Source of the DNA: JAKLHL01 sp964411885
Lineage (GTDB): Bacteria > Bdellovibrionota > JAFGOL01
Reading direction: 5' to 3'
Length of the DNA stretch: 18,343 nt
NCBI GenBank assembly: GCA_964411885.1
Contig: CAYPMK010000027.1
Span: forward strand, 1 to 18,343
The notes beneath the pieces are model-generated. The model did not search any database, was not told the origin of the DNA, and was given only the letters and a program-made list of their open reading frames with translations. Shown here in pieces: positions 7,098-15,065 of the stretch. Position numbers and translations under genes: made by a program. How positions within the stretch are numbered: the stretch's first letter is position 1; each line of letters opens with the position of its first letter.

Positions 7098-8180
7098 ATG
7101 AGAAAGAGACTTTTTATTCCAGGACCAGTAGATGTTAGAGAAGATGTGCTTAAACACATGAGCACACAAATGATAAGTCATAGAGGCAAAGAGGCTAGTG
7201 CGTTACAAAAAGCAATGCATGACAAAATGCAACAGATTTTTCATACAAAAAACCTTATATTGTTCTCTACCACCTCTGGCAGTGGGCTTATGGAATCATC
7301 AATAAAATGTTGTACTGCAAAAAGAGCCGCAGTTTTTTCTGTAGGTTCTTTTGGTGATAGATGGGCCGATATGGGCGTATCTAATGGTATTCCTACAGAT
7401 CGTTTTAATGCGTCAACACCTGGTGGAGCAACAACAGCAGAAGAAGTAGACAAAGTTCTAGCTACAGGTAAATACGACGTTGTTACTGTAACTCACAATG
7501 AAACATCTTCTGGCGTCATGAACCCTTGTGGAGAAATAGCAAAGGTAATAAAGAAATATCCAGATGTAGTGTGGCTTATGGACTGTGTAAGTTCTATGGG
7601 TGGAGTAAAAATACCAGTAGATGAATGGGGCGTTGACGTTTGCATAACTTCAACTCAAAAAAGCTTGGGTTTACCTCCAGGACTATCTATAGCTTCAGTT
7701 AGCGAAAAAGCTTACAACAGAGCAAAAACAGTTAAGAACAGAGGCTACTATTTAGATCTTGTTCAGCTATATGATTTTGTAGTTAAAAAAGATCATCAAT
7801 ACCATGCAACACCGTCCCTTGCTCACTACTTTGCATTAAATGCACAGTTAGACTATATCCTTAATGAAGAAGGATTAGAGAACAGATATAAAAGGCATCT
7901 TGATATGGCAAAAGTTGTTAGGGATTGGGCAGATAAGAACTTTGAATTACTGGCTGCACCAGAATACAGAAGCAACACCCTTACAGTTATAAAGAATACA
8001 AAGAACATAAATGTTAGCGACCTTAACAAGTTTTTGGCAGAAAAAGGTTTCTTGATCGCTAATGGTTATGGAGATCTAAAAGACAAGACCTTCAGAATAG
8101 CCCATATGGCAGATACAAAAATGGAAACAGTAAAAGAACTATTGGGTTGTATAGACGAATTTTTAGCTAAGAATTCATAA
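7098..8180 (+). CDS. Class V aminotransferase (alanine-glyoxylate/serine-pyruvate type), probable phosphoserine aminotransferase
   Basis: This 360-residue PLP enzyme belongs to the alanine-glyoxylate / serine-pyruvate aminotransferase branch of fold-type I. The start has FIPGPVDV followed by SHRGKEA; the PLP-phosphate and ring contacts are in STTSGSG (residues 57-63) and HNETSSG; the pyridine-N Asp is D162 in MDCVSSMGG, and the Schiff-base Lys is K188 in TSTQKSLGLPPG. With serA starting 20 bp downstream, the most likely reaction is transfer of an amino group from glutamate (or alanine) to 3-phosphohydroxypyruvate to give O-phosphoserine, although the sequence class is annotated elsewhere as acting on glyoxylate or hydroxypyruvate. 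GGAGG nine bases before the ATG supports the start. It is the first gene of a seven-gene run. Substrate choice is inferred from context. Confidence 0.9.
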   Translation: MRKRLFIPGPVDVREDVLKHMSTQMISHRGKEASALQKAMHDKMQQIFHTKNLILFSTTSGSGLMESSIKCCTAKRAAVFSVGSFGDRWADMGVSNGIPTDRFNASTPGGATTAEEVDKVLATGKYDVVTVTHNETSSGVMNPCGEIAKVIKKYPDVVWLMDCVSSMGGVKIPVDEWGVDVCITSTQKSLGLPPGLSIASVSEKAYNRAKTVKNRGYYLDLVQLYDFVVKKDHQYHATPSLAHYFALNAQLDYILNEEGLENRYKRHLDMAKVVRDWADKNFELLAAPEYRSNTLTVIKNTKNINVSDLNKFLAEKGFLIANGYGDLKDKTFRIAHMADTKMETVKELLGCIDEFLAKNS

Positions 8181-8200
8181 ATTTTTTGGAGGAATTTAAA

Positions 8201-9115
8201 ATGACTAGAGTACTTATAACGGACGGAATGGATAAAAATGCCGTAGCAGAACTAAAAAAGCACGGTTATGAAGTAATAGAGAAATTTTATTCTGACGAAG
8301 AACTTGGAGACGCACTAAAGGATGTTAACGTTGTAGTAGTTAGAAGCGCTACAAAGGTAAGAGAAAAACATCTTAAAAAAGCCCTAGAGACAAAGAACTT
8401 GAAACTTGTTATACGTGGCGGCGTTGGAATAGATAATATAGATTCTAAATTTGCAGAAGAAAATGGCGTTAAGGTAATGAACACCCCCGGCGCTAGCGCT
8501 CCTTCTGTTGCAGAACTTGCGCTTGCTCACATGTTCGCTCTTGCAAGGTTCTTACCAGATGCAAAAACAACTATGTGCGAAGGTAAGTGGGAAAAGAAAT
8601 GCTACAACGGAATAGAGATAGCAGGAAAAACACTCGGCGTAGTTGGAATGGGTCGTATAGGAATGGAACTTGCAACAAGAGCTAAAGGACTTGGCATGGA
8701 CGTTCTTTACTATGACATAAGGAAAGAATTAGACGTTCCATCTGTATACAAAAGAGCAACATTAGACGAGATATTATCAAAAGCAGATTTTATTTCTTTA
8801 CATGTACCTATTAAGAAAGGCGAACCAGCATTGATAGGTGATAACGAGTTCAAAAAAATGAAAGATGGTGTTTATATAATAAATTGTGCAAGAGGCGGCG
8901 TTGTTGACGAGGCTGCTTTAATACGTGCACTTGATTCTGGTAAAGTTGGTGGAGCAGGAATAGATGTTTATGTTGAAGAACCAACTTCTAATATAAGCCT
9001 TGTAAAACATGCAAGGGTAAGTGTTACTCCTCATATTGGTGCACAGACCACAGAGGCACAAGAAAGAGTTGGTGCAGAAGTTATAGAGATAGTAAGAAAA
9101 TTCTTCGAAAAATAG
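8201..9115 (+). CDS. serA: D-3-phosphoglycerate dehydrogenase, short form without ACT domain
   Basis: SerA oxidises 3-phosphoglycerate to 3-phosphohydroxypyruvate with NAD+, the entry step of serine synthesis. The 304 residues hold the split substrate domain and the nucleotide domain of the D-2-hydroxyacid dehydrogenases: GVVGMGRIGME is the Rossmann G149-x-G151-xx-G154, D172 in YYD at the end of the next strand suits NAD+, and the catalytic residues are R231 (CARGGVVDE), E260 (DVYVEEP) and H278 (TPHIGAQT). The C-terminal ACT/serine-binding domain of E. coli SerA is absent, so classical serine feedback inhibition is not expected. I chose ATG 8201 over the in-frame TTG at 8186 because TTGGAGG there is the ribosome binding site. 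A hydroxypyruvate or glycerate dehydrogenase is the alternative reading. Confidence 0.92.
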   Translation: MTRVLITDGMDKNAVAELKKHGYEVIEKFYSDEELGDALKDVNVVVVRSATKVREKHLKKALETKNLKLVIRGGVGIDNIDSKFAEENGVKVMNTPGASAPSVAELALAHMFALARFLPDAKTTMCEGKWEKKCYNGIEIAGKTLGVVGMGRIGMELATRAKGLGMDVLYYDIRKELDVPSVYKRATLDEILSKADFISLHVPIKKGEPALIGDNEFKKMKDGVYIINCARGGVVDEAALIRALDSGKVGGAGIDVYVEEPTSNISLVKHARVSVTPHIGAQTTEAQERVGAEVIEIVRKFFEK

Positions 9116-9128
9116 GGGGCACAAAAAA

Positions 9129-10370
9129 ATGTCGACCATAAGACCATTTAGGGCTATACGCCCAAAAAAAGAGTATGCCGAAAAAGTTGCATCAAGACCA
9201 TATGATGTTCTTAGTAGTGAAGAAGCAAGGGTTGAAGCAAAAGGGAATCCTCATTCTTTCTTGCACGTAGTTAAATCTGAAATAGATCTTCCAGAATCTG
9301 TAGATCATTACGACAGGAAAGTCTATGAAAAGGCCCGCGATAATTTTAACTCAATGATAAAGGATGGGGTCTTGTTTCAAGACGAAAAACCTATGCTTTA
9401 TATATATGCTCAAACAATGAATGGCAGAACTCAATATGGAATAATGGGTTGTGCTTCTGTAGAAGAATATGAAAAGAACATAATAAAAAAACATGAGCTT
9501 ACAAGAAAAGATAAAGAAGATGACAGATGTAATCATGTAGAAACAACAAACGCTAACACCGGTGTAGTGTTTTTGACCTACAGGGACCACGATGGTATTA
9601 ATAAGACGGTTACAGAATGGACAAAGAACAATAACTCTGAATATTCATTTACGGCCATCGACGGTATTAAACATGAGGCATGGCCTATAAATGATAACAA
9701 GGTCGTTGATAAGATAGTCGGTTATTTTAAAGAAATACCAGAACTATATATTGCCGACGGACATCACAGGTCTGCTTCTGCTTACAGGGTTGGTGCTAAA
9801 AAAAGATCAGATAACCCTAATCACAGAGGTGACGAAGAGTACAACTTCTTTCTTGCGACCTATTTTCCTGCATCACATCTTATGATAATGGATTATAATA
9901 GGTTAGTTAAAGATCTGAATGGTATGAACAGCGACCAATTTATTGCTTCTATATCAAAAAGTTTTGATGTTTGTCCTACAAACTCAAAGAGTCCAAAAGA
10001 AGCAAAACATTTTGGCATGTATCTTGATGGTAAATGGTACACACTTAAAGCAAAGAAAGGTACTTATGCAGAGAATGACCCTATAAATAGTTTAGACGTT
10101 GCAATACTACAGAATAATCTTTTGTCACCAATACTTGGTATAGGTGATCCTAGAACAGATAAGAGGATTGATTTTGTGGGTGGTATAAGAGGTACTTCTG
10201 AACTCGAAAAAAGAGTTAACAACGGGGAATTTAAAGTAGCCTTTAGCATGTATCCTACAACAGTAAGTGAATTAATGGCTGTTGCTGATGCAGGCATGAT
10301 AATGCCTCCAAAATCTACTTGGTTCGAACCAAAGTTAAGGGATGGGCTTATTACCCATGTACTTAGTTAA
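9129..10370 (+). CDS. DUF1015 family protein, ParB/SerK-like; candidate serine kinase or phosphoserine phosphotransferase
   Basis: This 413-residue protein is a full-length DUF1015 member (start RPFRAIRPKKEYAEKVASRP, middle KHELTRKDKEDDR). The family has no function I can state from experiment. Residues 209-214 read ADGHHR, the phosphate-binding signature of the ParB/sulfiredoxin-like fold as used by the free serine kinases SerK (archaeal, ADP-dependent) and SbnI. The C-terminus (residues about 376-402: SMYPTTVSELMAV, GMIMPPKSTWFEP) follows the PT..E.M..........PK.T pattern I recall from SerK. It starts 13 bp after serA, and no serB phosphatase is seen nearby. I infer that it interconverts serine and O-phosphoserine with a nucleotide, or senses them. 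GGGGG precedes the ATG by about nine bases. The family call is firm; the activity is a prediction. Confidence 0.88.
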   Translation: MSTIRPFRAIRPKKEYAEKVASRPYDVLSSEEARVEAKGNPHSFLHVVKSEIDLPESVDHYDRKVYEKARDNFNSMIKDGVLFQDEKPMLYIYAQTMNGRTQYGIMGCASVEEYEKNIIKKHELTRKDKEDDRCNHVETTNANTGVVFLTYRDHDGINKTVTEWTKNNNSEYSFTAIDGIKHEAWPINDNKVVDKIVGYFKEIPELYIADGHHRSASAYRVGAKKRSDNPNHRGDEEYNFFLATYFPASHLMIMDYNRLVKDLNGMNSDQFIASISKSFDVCPTNSKSPKEAKHFGMYLDGKWYTLKAKKGTYAENDPINSLDVAILQNNLLSPILGIGDPRTDKRIDFVGGIRGTSELEKRVNNGEFKVAFSMYPTTVSELMAVADAGMIMPPKSTWFEPKLRDGLITHVLS

Positions 10371-10383
10371 GAGGATAAAATAG

Positions 10384-11643
10384 ATGAAAGTTGCTGTAAT
10401 AGGTAGTGGTGGAAGAGAACACGCTTTGGTGTGGAAGATAGCTCAAAGTCCAAAAGTAACTAAAGTTTATGCACTACCGGGGAACGCTGGAATAGCGAAC
10501 CTTGCTGGTTGTGTTCCAATAAAAGCTGATGATATTTCTGGCGTCGTTGATTTTTGTAAAAGAGAAGCGATAGACCTTGTTGTTATAGGACCAGAAGCAC
10601 CACTTTCCAAAGGTCTTGCAGACACATTGAAGGAACATAAAATTCCAGCTGTTGGACCAGATTCAAAGGCTGCTCGTCTTGAATCTAGTAAAGTTTGGGC
10701 AAAAGACTTCATGATAAGGCATGGAATACCAACGGCAAAATACAGGAGTGTTTCAAACAAGTCTGATCTATTAAAAGCTGTAGACGAATTTGGTTTACCT
10801 ATTGTTATAAAGATGGATGGTCTTTTTGCAGGCAAAGGTGTTTTTATCTGCAAAAATATGGACGAAGTCAATTCTGCTTGCGAAGCCATATACGGTGTTG
10901 TTTCTGGAGAGACCGTAGTAGTAGAGGAATTCCTTCTTGGAGTTGAAGCTAGTTACATGGTCTTTACCGACGGAGAAACCTTTATACCTCTTGCTACTTC
11001 TAGGGACCACAAAAAAATATATGATGGAGAAAAAGGTCCAAATACTGGTGGCATGGGTGCAGTTAGTCCAGCGCCAATAAGCAAGGACGTAGAAGAAACA
11101 GCAAAGGCTTTTGTTATAGAACCATTACTAAAAGGTATGAGAGAAGAAAATCTTAGATATAACGGTGTTATATATGCAGGACTAATGATACTCCCAGACG
11201 GAAGAGTAAGGGTTTTGGAATTTAATGCAAGATTGGGTGATCCAGAAACACAATCCATCTTGTTCAGAATGGAATCAGATATCATGGACATATTAGAACC
11301 TTTAGGTAAATATAGAAAACTTCCAAAGAACTACGAGGTCAAATGGTCTACAAAAGTAGCCTGTTGTGTGGTTATAACAGAAAATGGATACCCCGGTGAT
11401 TATAGAACAGGGGCAGAAATATCATCTTTAAGCAAGGGCTTGAGTTTCTCTAAAGGTGAATATATTTTTCATGCAGGGACTGCATTAAAAGACGGTAAAT
11501 TCATAGTAAATGGTGGAAGGGTTTTGGGTGTTACAGCACTTGGTACAGATATAAATGAAGCAAGATCTAAAGCTTATGGCTTGGCGGAAAAAGCATCTTG
11601 GTCGTCTGCATATTATAGAAAAGACATAGGTGTTTGGAGTTAA
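10384..11643 (+). CDS. purD: Phosphoribosylamine-glycine ligase (GAR synthetase)
   Basis: PurD joins glycine to 5-phosphoribosylamine with ATP, the second step of purine synthesis, in the cytoplasm. The 419 residues match the family length of about 425. Visible are the N-domain GSGGREHAL (7-15), the ATP-grasp core with SRDHK (206-210) and GPNTGGMGAVSP (218-229), and the metal-binding EFNARLGDPETQ (279-290). The glycine-rich loop usually written KADGLAAGKGV reads KMDGLFAGKGV here (two bulky substitutions, M144 and F148), but the rest is intact. GAGGAT lies ahead of the ATG. It follows the serine genes by 13 bp; glycine made from serine is its substrate, which gives the operon a metabolic logic. 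Confidence 0.96.
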   Translation: MKVAVIGSGGREHALVWKIAQSPKVTKVYALPGNAGIANLAGCVPIKADDISGVVDFCKREAIDLVVIGPEAPLSKGLADTLKEHKIPAVGPDSKAARLESSKVWAKDFMIRHGIPTAKYRSVSNKSDLLKAVDEFGLPIVIKMDGLFAGKGVFICKNMDEVNSACEAIYGVVSGETVVVEEFLLGVEASYMVFTDGETFIPLATSRDHKKIYDGEKGPNTGGMGAVSPAPISKDVEETAKAFVIEPLLKGMREENLRYNGVIYAGLMILPDGRVRVLEFNARLGDPETQSILFRMESDIMDILEPLGKYRKLPKNYEVKWSTKVACCVVITENGYPGDYRTGAEISSLSKGLSFSKGEYIFHAGTALKDGKFIVNGGRVLGVTALGTDINEARSKAYGLAEKASWSSAYYRKDIGVWS

Positions 11644-11656
11644 ATAGGGAGGAAAG

Positions 11657-12130
11657 ATGGAAGTACTTGTGTTTTTAGGAAGCAGTTCAGATCTTGAAGT
11701 AGCAAAGGGTTGTACAGAGGTTTTAAAGGAATTTAATATACAGCACAAACTTGTTGTTGCTTCTGCTCACAGAACACCAGAACTTGTTGAAGAATATTTA
11801 TTAGAGGCTGAAAAAGCTAATGTAAAAGTAATAGTTGCTATGGCTGGTATGGCGGCACATCTTCCGGGTGTTATAGCCTCAAAAACACTTATACCTGTTA
11901 TAGGTGTTCCTATAAGTTCAAAGAACACAGGTGGGCTTGATGCTCTTTATTCAATAGTACAAATGCCATCAGGGTTCCCTGTAGCAACAGTTGCCATAGA
12001 TGGAGCAAAGAACGCTGGACTACTTGCTATTCAAATAATAGCTAATCAAAGACCAGAACTTAAAAAAGAACTATCTTCTTACAGAGACAAGATGAAAGAA
12101 GCTGTTAAGAAGGCTAACAAGGATATTTAA
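11657..12130 (+). CDS. purE: N5-carboxyaminoimidazole ribonucleotide mutase, class I PurE
   Basis: PurE moves the carboxylate of N5-CAIR to C4 to form CAIR in purine synthesis. The 157-residue protein shows GSSSD (8-12), SAHRTP with the mobile-loop His (H38), MAAHLPG (65-71) and GLDALYSIVQMPSGFPV. These are features of class I PurE, which works with PurK, rather than of the class II AIR carboxylases. No purK is in this window, so it should be elsewhere. AGGGAGG precedes the ATG. The stop overlaps the next start (TAATG). Confidence 0.95.
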   Translation: MEVLVFLGSSSDLEVAKGCTEVLKEFNIQHKLVVASAHRTPELVEEYLLEAEKANVKVIVAMAGMAAHLPGVIASKTLIPVIGVPISSKNTGGLDALYSIVQMPSGFPVATVAIDGAKNAGLLAIQIIANQRPELKKELSSYRDKMKEAVKKANKDI

Positions 12131-12723
12131 TGCCGACTATATTAAAACGTTTTGAGGAATTCCGCGATACTTTAGAAAGAGGCTGGGTTGTGGCTTATCC
12201 AACAGAGACCACCTATGGTCTTGGAGTTAATCCTTTTAATAAGGATGCTGTTTCTTTGCTAGATAAAGTAAAGAACAGGAGTAAGGGTAAACCGTACTTG
12301 ATGTTAGTTAAGGACATGGAGATGCTAGAAACCTATGCAGAAATGTCTCAGCGCGTAAAAGAACTTATGTCTGTGCTTTGGCCGGGGCCAGTTAGTGTGG
12401 TGTTAAAAGCCAAACCAAAATTACCAGAGTGGATGATAGAACAGAATGGTAATGCTTGTTTTAGGGTTTCGTCCTCTAAGTTTGCAGAAAAAATTTTTGA
12501 ATATATAGATAGGCCAATAGTCTCAACAAGTGCTAACCCTGAGGGTTTTCCTATAGCAAAGGATATTAGCGAGGTTGTTTCTTATTTTCAATCACAAGAA
12601 CAACTTTCTGTATTCCCAGATATTTATGAAGATGTTAAAGGTAGGCTTCCTAGCACTATTGTTGACCTCACATTAGATAAACCAAAAGTATTAAGAAAAG
12701 GTGCTTTCAATATAGTATTCTAG
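12130..12723 (+). CDS. tsaC: Threonylcarbamoyl-AMP synthase (TsaC/YrdC type)
   Basis: The YrdC-domain enzyme makes threonylcarbamoyl-AMP from threonine, bicarbonate and ATP for the t6A37 modification of ANN-decoding tRNAs. The 197 residues contain AYPTETTYGLG (residues 22-32), KNRSKGKP (48-55), LWPGPVS (83-89), FRVSS and STSANPEG (132-139), all family hallmarks. There is no C-terminal Sua5 domain, so it is the short TsaC form. It starts in the TAATG overlap with purE and is clearly co-translated; the functional link to purine genes is not obvious beyond ATP use. YciO paralogues share the fold, so the symbol is likely rather than certain. Confidence 0.87.
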   Translation: MPTILKRFEEFRDTLERGWVVAYPTETTYGLGVNPFNKDAVSLLDKVKNRSKGKPYLMLVKDMEMLETYAEMSQRVKELMSVLWPGPVSVVLKAKPKLPEWMIEQNGNACFRVSSSKFAEKIFEYIDRPIVSTSANPEGFPIAKDISEVVSYFQSQEQLSVFPDIYEDVKGRLPSTIVDLTLDKPKVLRKGAFNIVF

Positions 12724-12753
12724 TATTACAATACGTATTTAGAGGGATGCTAT

Positions 12754-14250
12754 ATGAAAAAATTAAAGGAACTCTTAAGCAAGAACCCTGTTTGGGCTTT
12801 TACGACTTATTTTACACAAGGTTTTCCTTTTACAGTTACTAGAACAGTCGTTCCATTGTTCTTAAGGGATATGAAAGTATCTTTAGAGAGTATAGGCTTG
12901 ACCTCTTTGTATGGACTTCCATGGATATTAAAATTCTTGTGGAGTCCACAGGTAGATGAAACAGCAACTAAAAGAACGTGGCTATTGTGGACACAAGGGT
13001 TTATTGCCTTAATGATGTTGGTGGCCTCTTTTTTTGCACCACTATCCATTGGTATTAAAGTAATACCAGTTCTATTTTTTATTGTGGCGTTCATAGCCGC
13101 TACTCACGACATAGCCATAGATGGCTATTATATGGCGGCTCTTAATAAAGACGACCAGGCAAAATTCGTTGGGTTTAGGGTAATGGCCTATAGGATAGCC
13201 ATGATGACGGCAACTGGTGCAATAGTAACAGTTGGGACACTGTCTAATTGGACCTTGGCTTTTTTGTCTGCTGGTATTTTAATGTCGCTGTTCTTTGTTT
13301 TTCATAGGGTTTTCCTTAAAGAAGTAGAACCTTATGGAAAGAGTTTTATAAAACTGTTCTCTGGGCTTTTGAAATTCAAAAGAGTCCTTAGTATATCGAT
13401 CATTGCTCTAATAGTTATAGGAATAAGATGGTTCGCTAATTCACAGATGTATTCTGATATACAGCTTAAACATACCTTCTTAAAGAAAATAGGTTTTGCA
13501 GATTATATAGGTATGCTTTTATTGTTGTCTTTAATCTTAGTTGCTGTATTCAGTCCTAAAATAAAAAAAGCACTAACAAAGAATCCTGATTCAAATTACA
13601 GTAAGGCTTTTCTTTCCTTTATTGACAGAAAAGGCATGGGAGTTGTTATTGCTTTCATCATTCTTTTACGTACAGGGGAATGGATGTTAAGTACTATGCA
13701 ATCTCCATTCTTCGTCGATCTTGGTATTAAAGTGCATTATGGTTGGATAGTTAGTTTTATAGCATTACCAATGTCTATAATTGGAGCTATGCTTGGTGGT
13801 TGGGCCATACATAAATATGGTATAAGAAAAACTATTTGGCCTTTTATATTGCTCCAGAACATTACTAACATTTTTTATATGTTGCTTGCTTTTTACCTTT
13901 CAAAGTTTTTGTTGCTTAACACAGGCGTAGATACCCCAGTTAGTATTGGTGCTTCTAACATAGCGCTTGTTTGTGGAATGATAGCTTTTGATCAATTCTC
14001 TGGTGGATTAGGTACTGCTGTTCTTATGACGTACTTAATGCGTATTTGTGTTACAGAATACAAAGCTTCTCATTATGCAATAGGTTCTGGACTAATGAAT
14101 CTTGGTGGAATGTTCGCTGGAGTGGCTAGTGGTTTTTTAGCTGGCTGGATAGGTTATGGATGGACCTTTGGAATAAGTTTTCTTGCTTCAGTTCCAGCGA
14201 TGTTATTGATTTTTTTCTTGCCCAAAATTCATGAAGAACAGAGTAAGTGA
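12754..14250 (+). CDS. PAT-family MFS transporter, AmpG-like
   Basis: This is a 498-residue inner-membrane protein with about 12 predicted helices. The start resembles AmpG and related peptide/acetyl-CoA/drug (PAT) transporters: FTQGFPFTVT, then LYGLPWILKFLWSPQVDE, close to the GLPYTLKFLWAP loop of AmpG. HDIAIDGYYMAAL is another typical segment, and GSGLMNLGGMFAGVASGFLAG lies near the end. AmpG itself imports GlcNAc-anhydroMurNAc muropeptides; the NamZ-like gene in this window makes a cell-wall recycling role attractive, but substrate cannot be read from sequence. It ends the seven-gene run (30 bp after tsaC, AGAGGG before the ATG), and its last 22 bp overlap the end of the convergent nucleoside phosphorylase gene. 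Confidence 0.85.
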   Translation: MKKLKELLSKNPVWAFTTYFTQGFPFTVTRTVVPLFLRDMKVSLESIGLTSLYGLPWILKFLWSPQVDETATKRTWLLWTQGFIALMMLVASFFAPLSIGIKVIPVLFFIVAFIAATHDIAIDGYYMAALNKDDQAKFVGFRVMAYRIAMMTATGAIVTVGTLSNWTLAFLSAGILMSLFFVFHRVFLKEVEPYGKSFIKLFSGLLKFKRVLSISIIALIVIGIRWFANSQMYSDIQLKHTFLKKIGFADYIGMLLLLSLILVAVFSPKIKKALTKNPDSNYSKAFLSFIDRKGMGVVIAFIILLRTGEWMLSTMQSPFFVDLGIKVHYGWIVSFIALPMSIIGAMLGGWAIHKYGIRKTIWPFILLQNITNIFYMLLAFYLSKFLLLNTGVDTPVSIGASNIALVCGMIAFDQFSGGLGTAVLMTYLMRICVTEYKASHYAIGSGLMNLGGMFAGVASGFLAGWIGYGWTFGISFLASVPAMLLIFFLPKIHEEQSK

Positions 14251-15065
14251 TCTAATATTTTGTTGAGTTTTTCAGAAGTTTTAATTCCCATTTGTTTTAC
14301 TTCTTCGTGACTCAATGTTTTACCAGCTTTTACACCAGTGCCGTAATTTGTTACGGTAGATATGCATGCAAGTTTAACGTCCAAATGTCTTAAGGCAAGA
14401 ACTTCAGCAACTGTGCTCATTCCAACTACATCAACACCTAAAGATTTTAACATTTTTACTTCTGATTTTGTTTCATACTGGGGTCCATGCATCCATGCAT
14501 AAACACCTTCTTTAGTGTTTATTCCTAGTTTTTTTGCTATTTTCTTTATCTTTGTTCTTAACTTAAGGCAGTAAGGCTCAGAAAGATCTGTGAACAGTGG
14601 TGCCATTACTCCAGCTTCTTTTGGAGTCAAAGGAGTTAAAGAAGTCATATTAATATGGTCTTTTAATATTATTAGATCGCCGGGTTTATGTTTAATACTG
14701 GTGCTTCCTGCTGCGTTAGTGAGTATGGCTGTTCTTACTCCACAAAGATAGAGTGCCCTTAACAACCTTACTGTATCATCTGGGGAATTACCCTCGTAAA
14801 CATGAAAACGTCCTCTCATAACAGCAACTATCTTGTTCTCATATTTAATTATATCTAATACTCCATCATGACCACTTACAGTAGCTCTTGGTATTTTTGG
14901 TATTTTGGAATAAGGAATACTGATTATAGGTTTTTTATTCGCTAATACTTTGCTTAGTCCAGAACCGAGTATAATTAATATGTCTGGTTTTAATCCCTTT
15001 AACTTTTTTGATAAGTATGAATATGTTATATTAACATTCCTGCTACACATGCGGTCATGAAACAA
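14229..15065 (-). CDS. Purine nucleoside phosphorylase (trimeric PNP/MTAP family)
   Basis: It splits purine nucleosides with phosphate into base and ribose-1-phosphate for salvage. Family residues visible in the 278-residue reading are GSGL (34-37), SGHDG with H66, RGRFHVYEG (R84, H88), TNAAGS (117-121), GPQYET (194-199), VGMSTV with M216, and N240 in the TVTN segment, the position of the purine-recognising Asn. This fits PNP rather than MTAP, but inosine/guanosine preference is not proven. Start: a TTG at 15065 has AGGAGG exactly nine bases upstream; the alternative ATG at 15050 is 24 bases from it and would give 273 residues. Either start lies inside the end of the nucleoside transporter gene, so the two are coupled: import followed by phosphorolysis. 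Confidence 0.92.
   Translation of the reverse strand: MFHDRMCSRNVNITYSYLSKKLKGLKPDILIILGSGLSKVLANKKPIISIPYSKIPKIPRATVSGHDGVLDIIKYENKIVAVMRGRFHVYEGNSPDDTVRLLRALYLCGVRTAILTNAAGSTSIKHKPGDLIILKDHINMTSLTPLTPKEAGVMAPLFTDLSEPYCLKLRTKIKKIAKKLGINTKEGVYAWMHGPQYETKSEVKMLKSLGVDVVGMSTVAEVLALRHLDVKLACISTVTNYGTGVKAGKTLSHEEVKQMGIKTSEKLNKILDHLLCSS

Noticed and set aside
8186..8200. TTG at 8186 as serA start
   Set aside because: The TTG lies in the TTGGAGG ribosome binding site of the ATG at 8201, and the family begins at the ATG.
10467..10889. Long minus-strand open frame opposite purD (also those opposite pfp at 17342-17995 and purD at 10953-11291)
   Set aside because: They lie fully inside strongly identified genes, have no ribosome site of note and encode unfamiliar, compositionally odd peptides.
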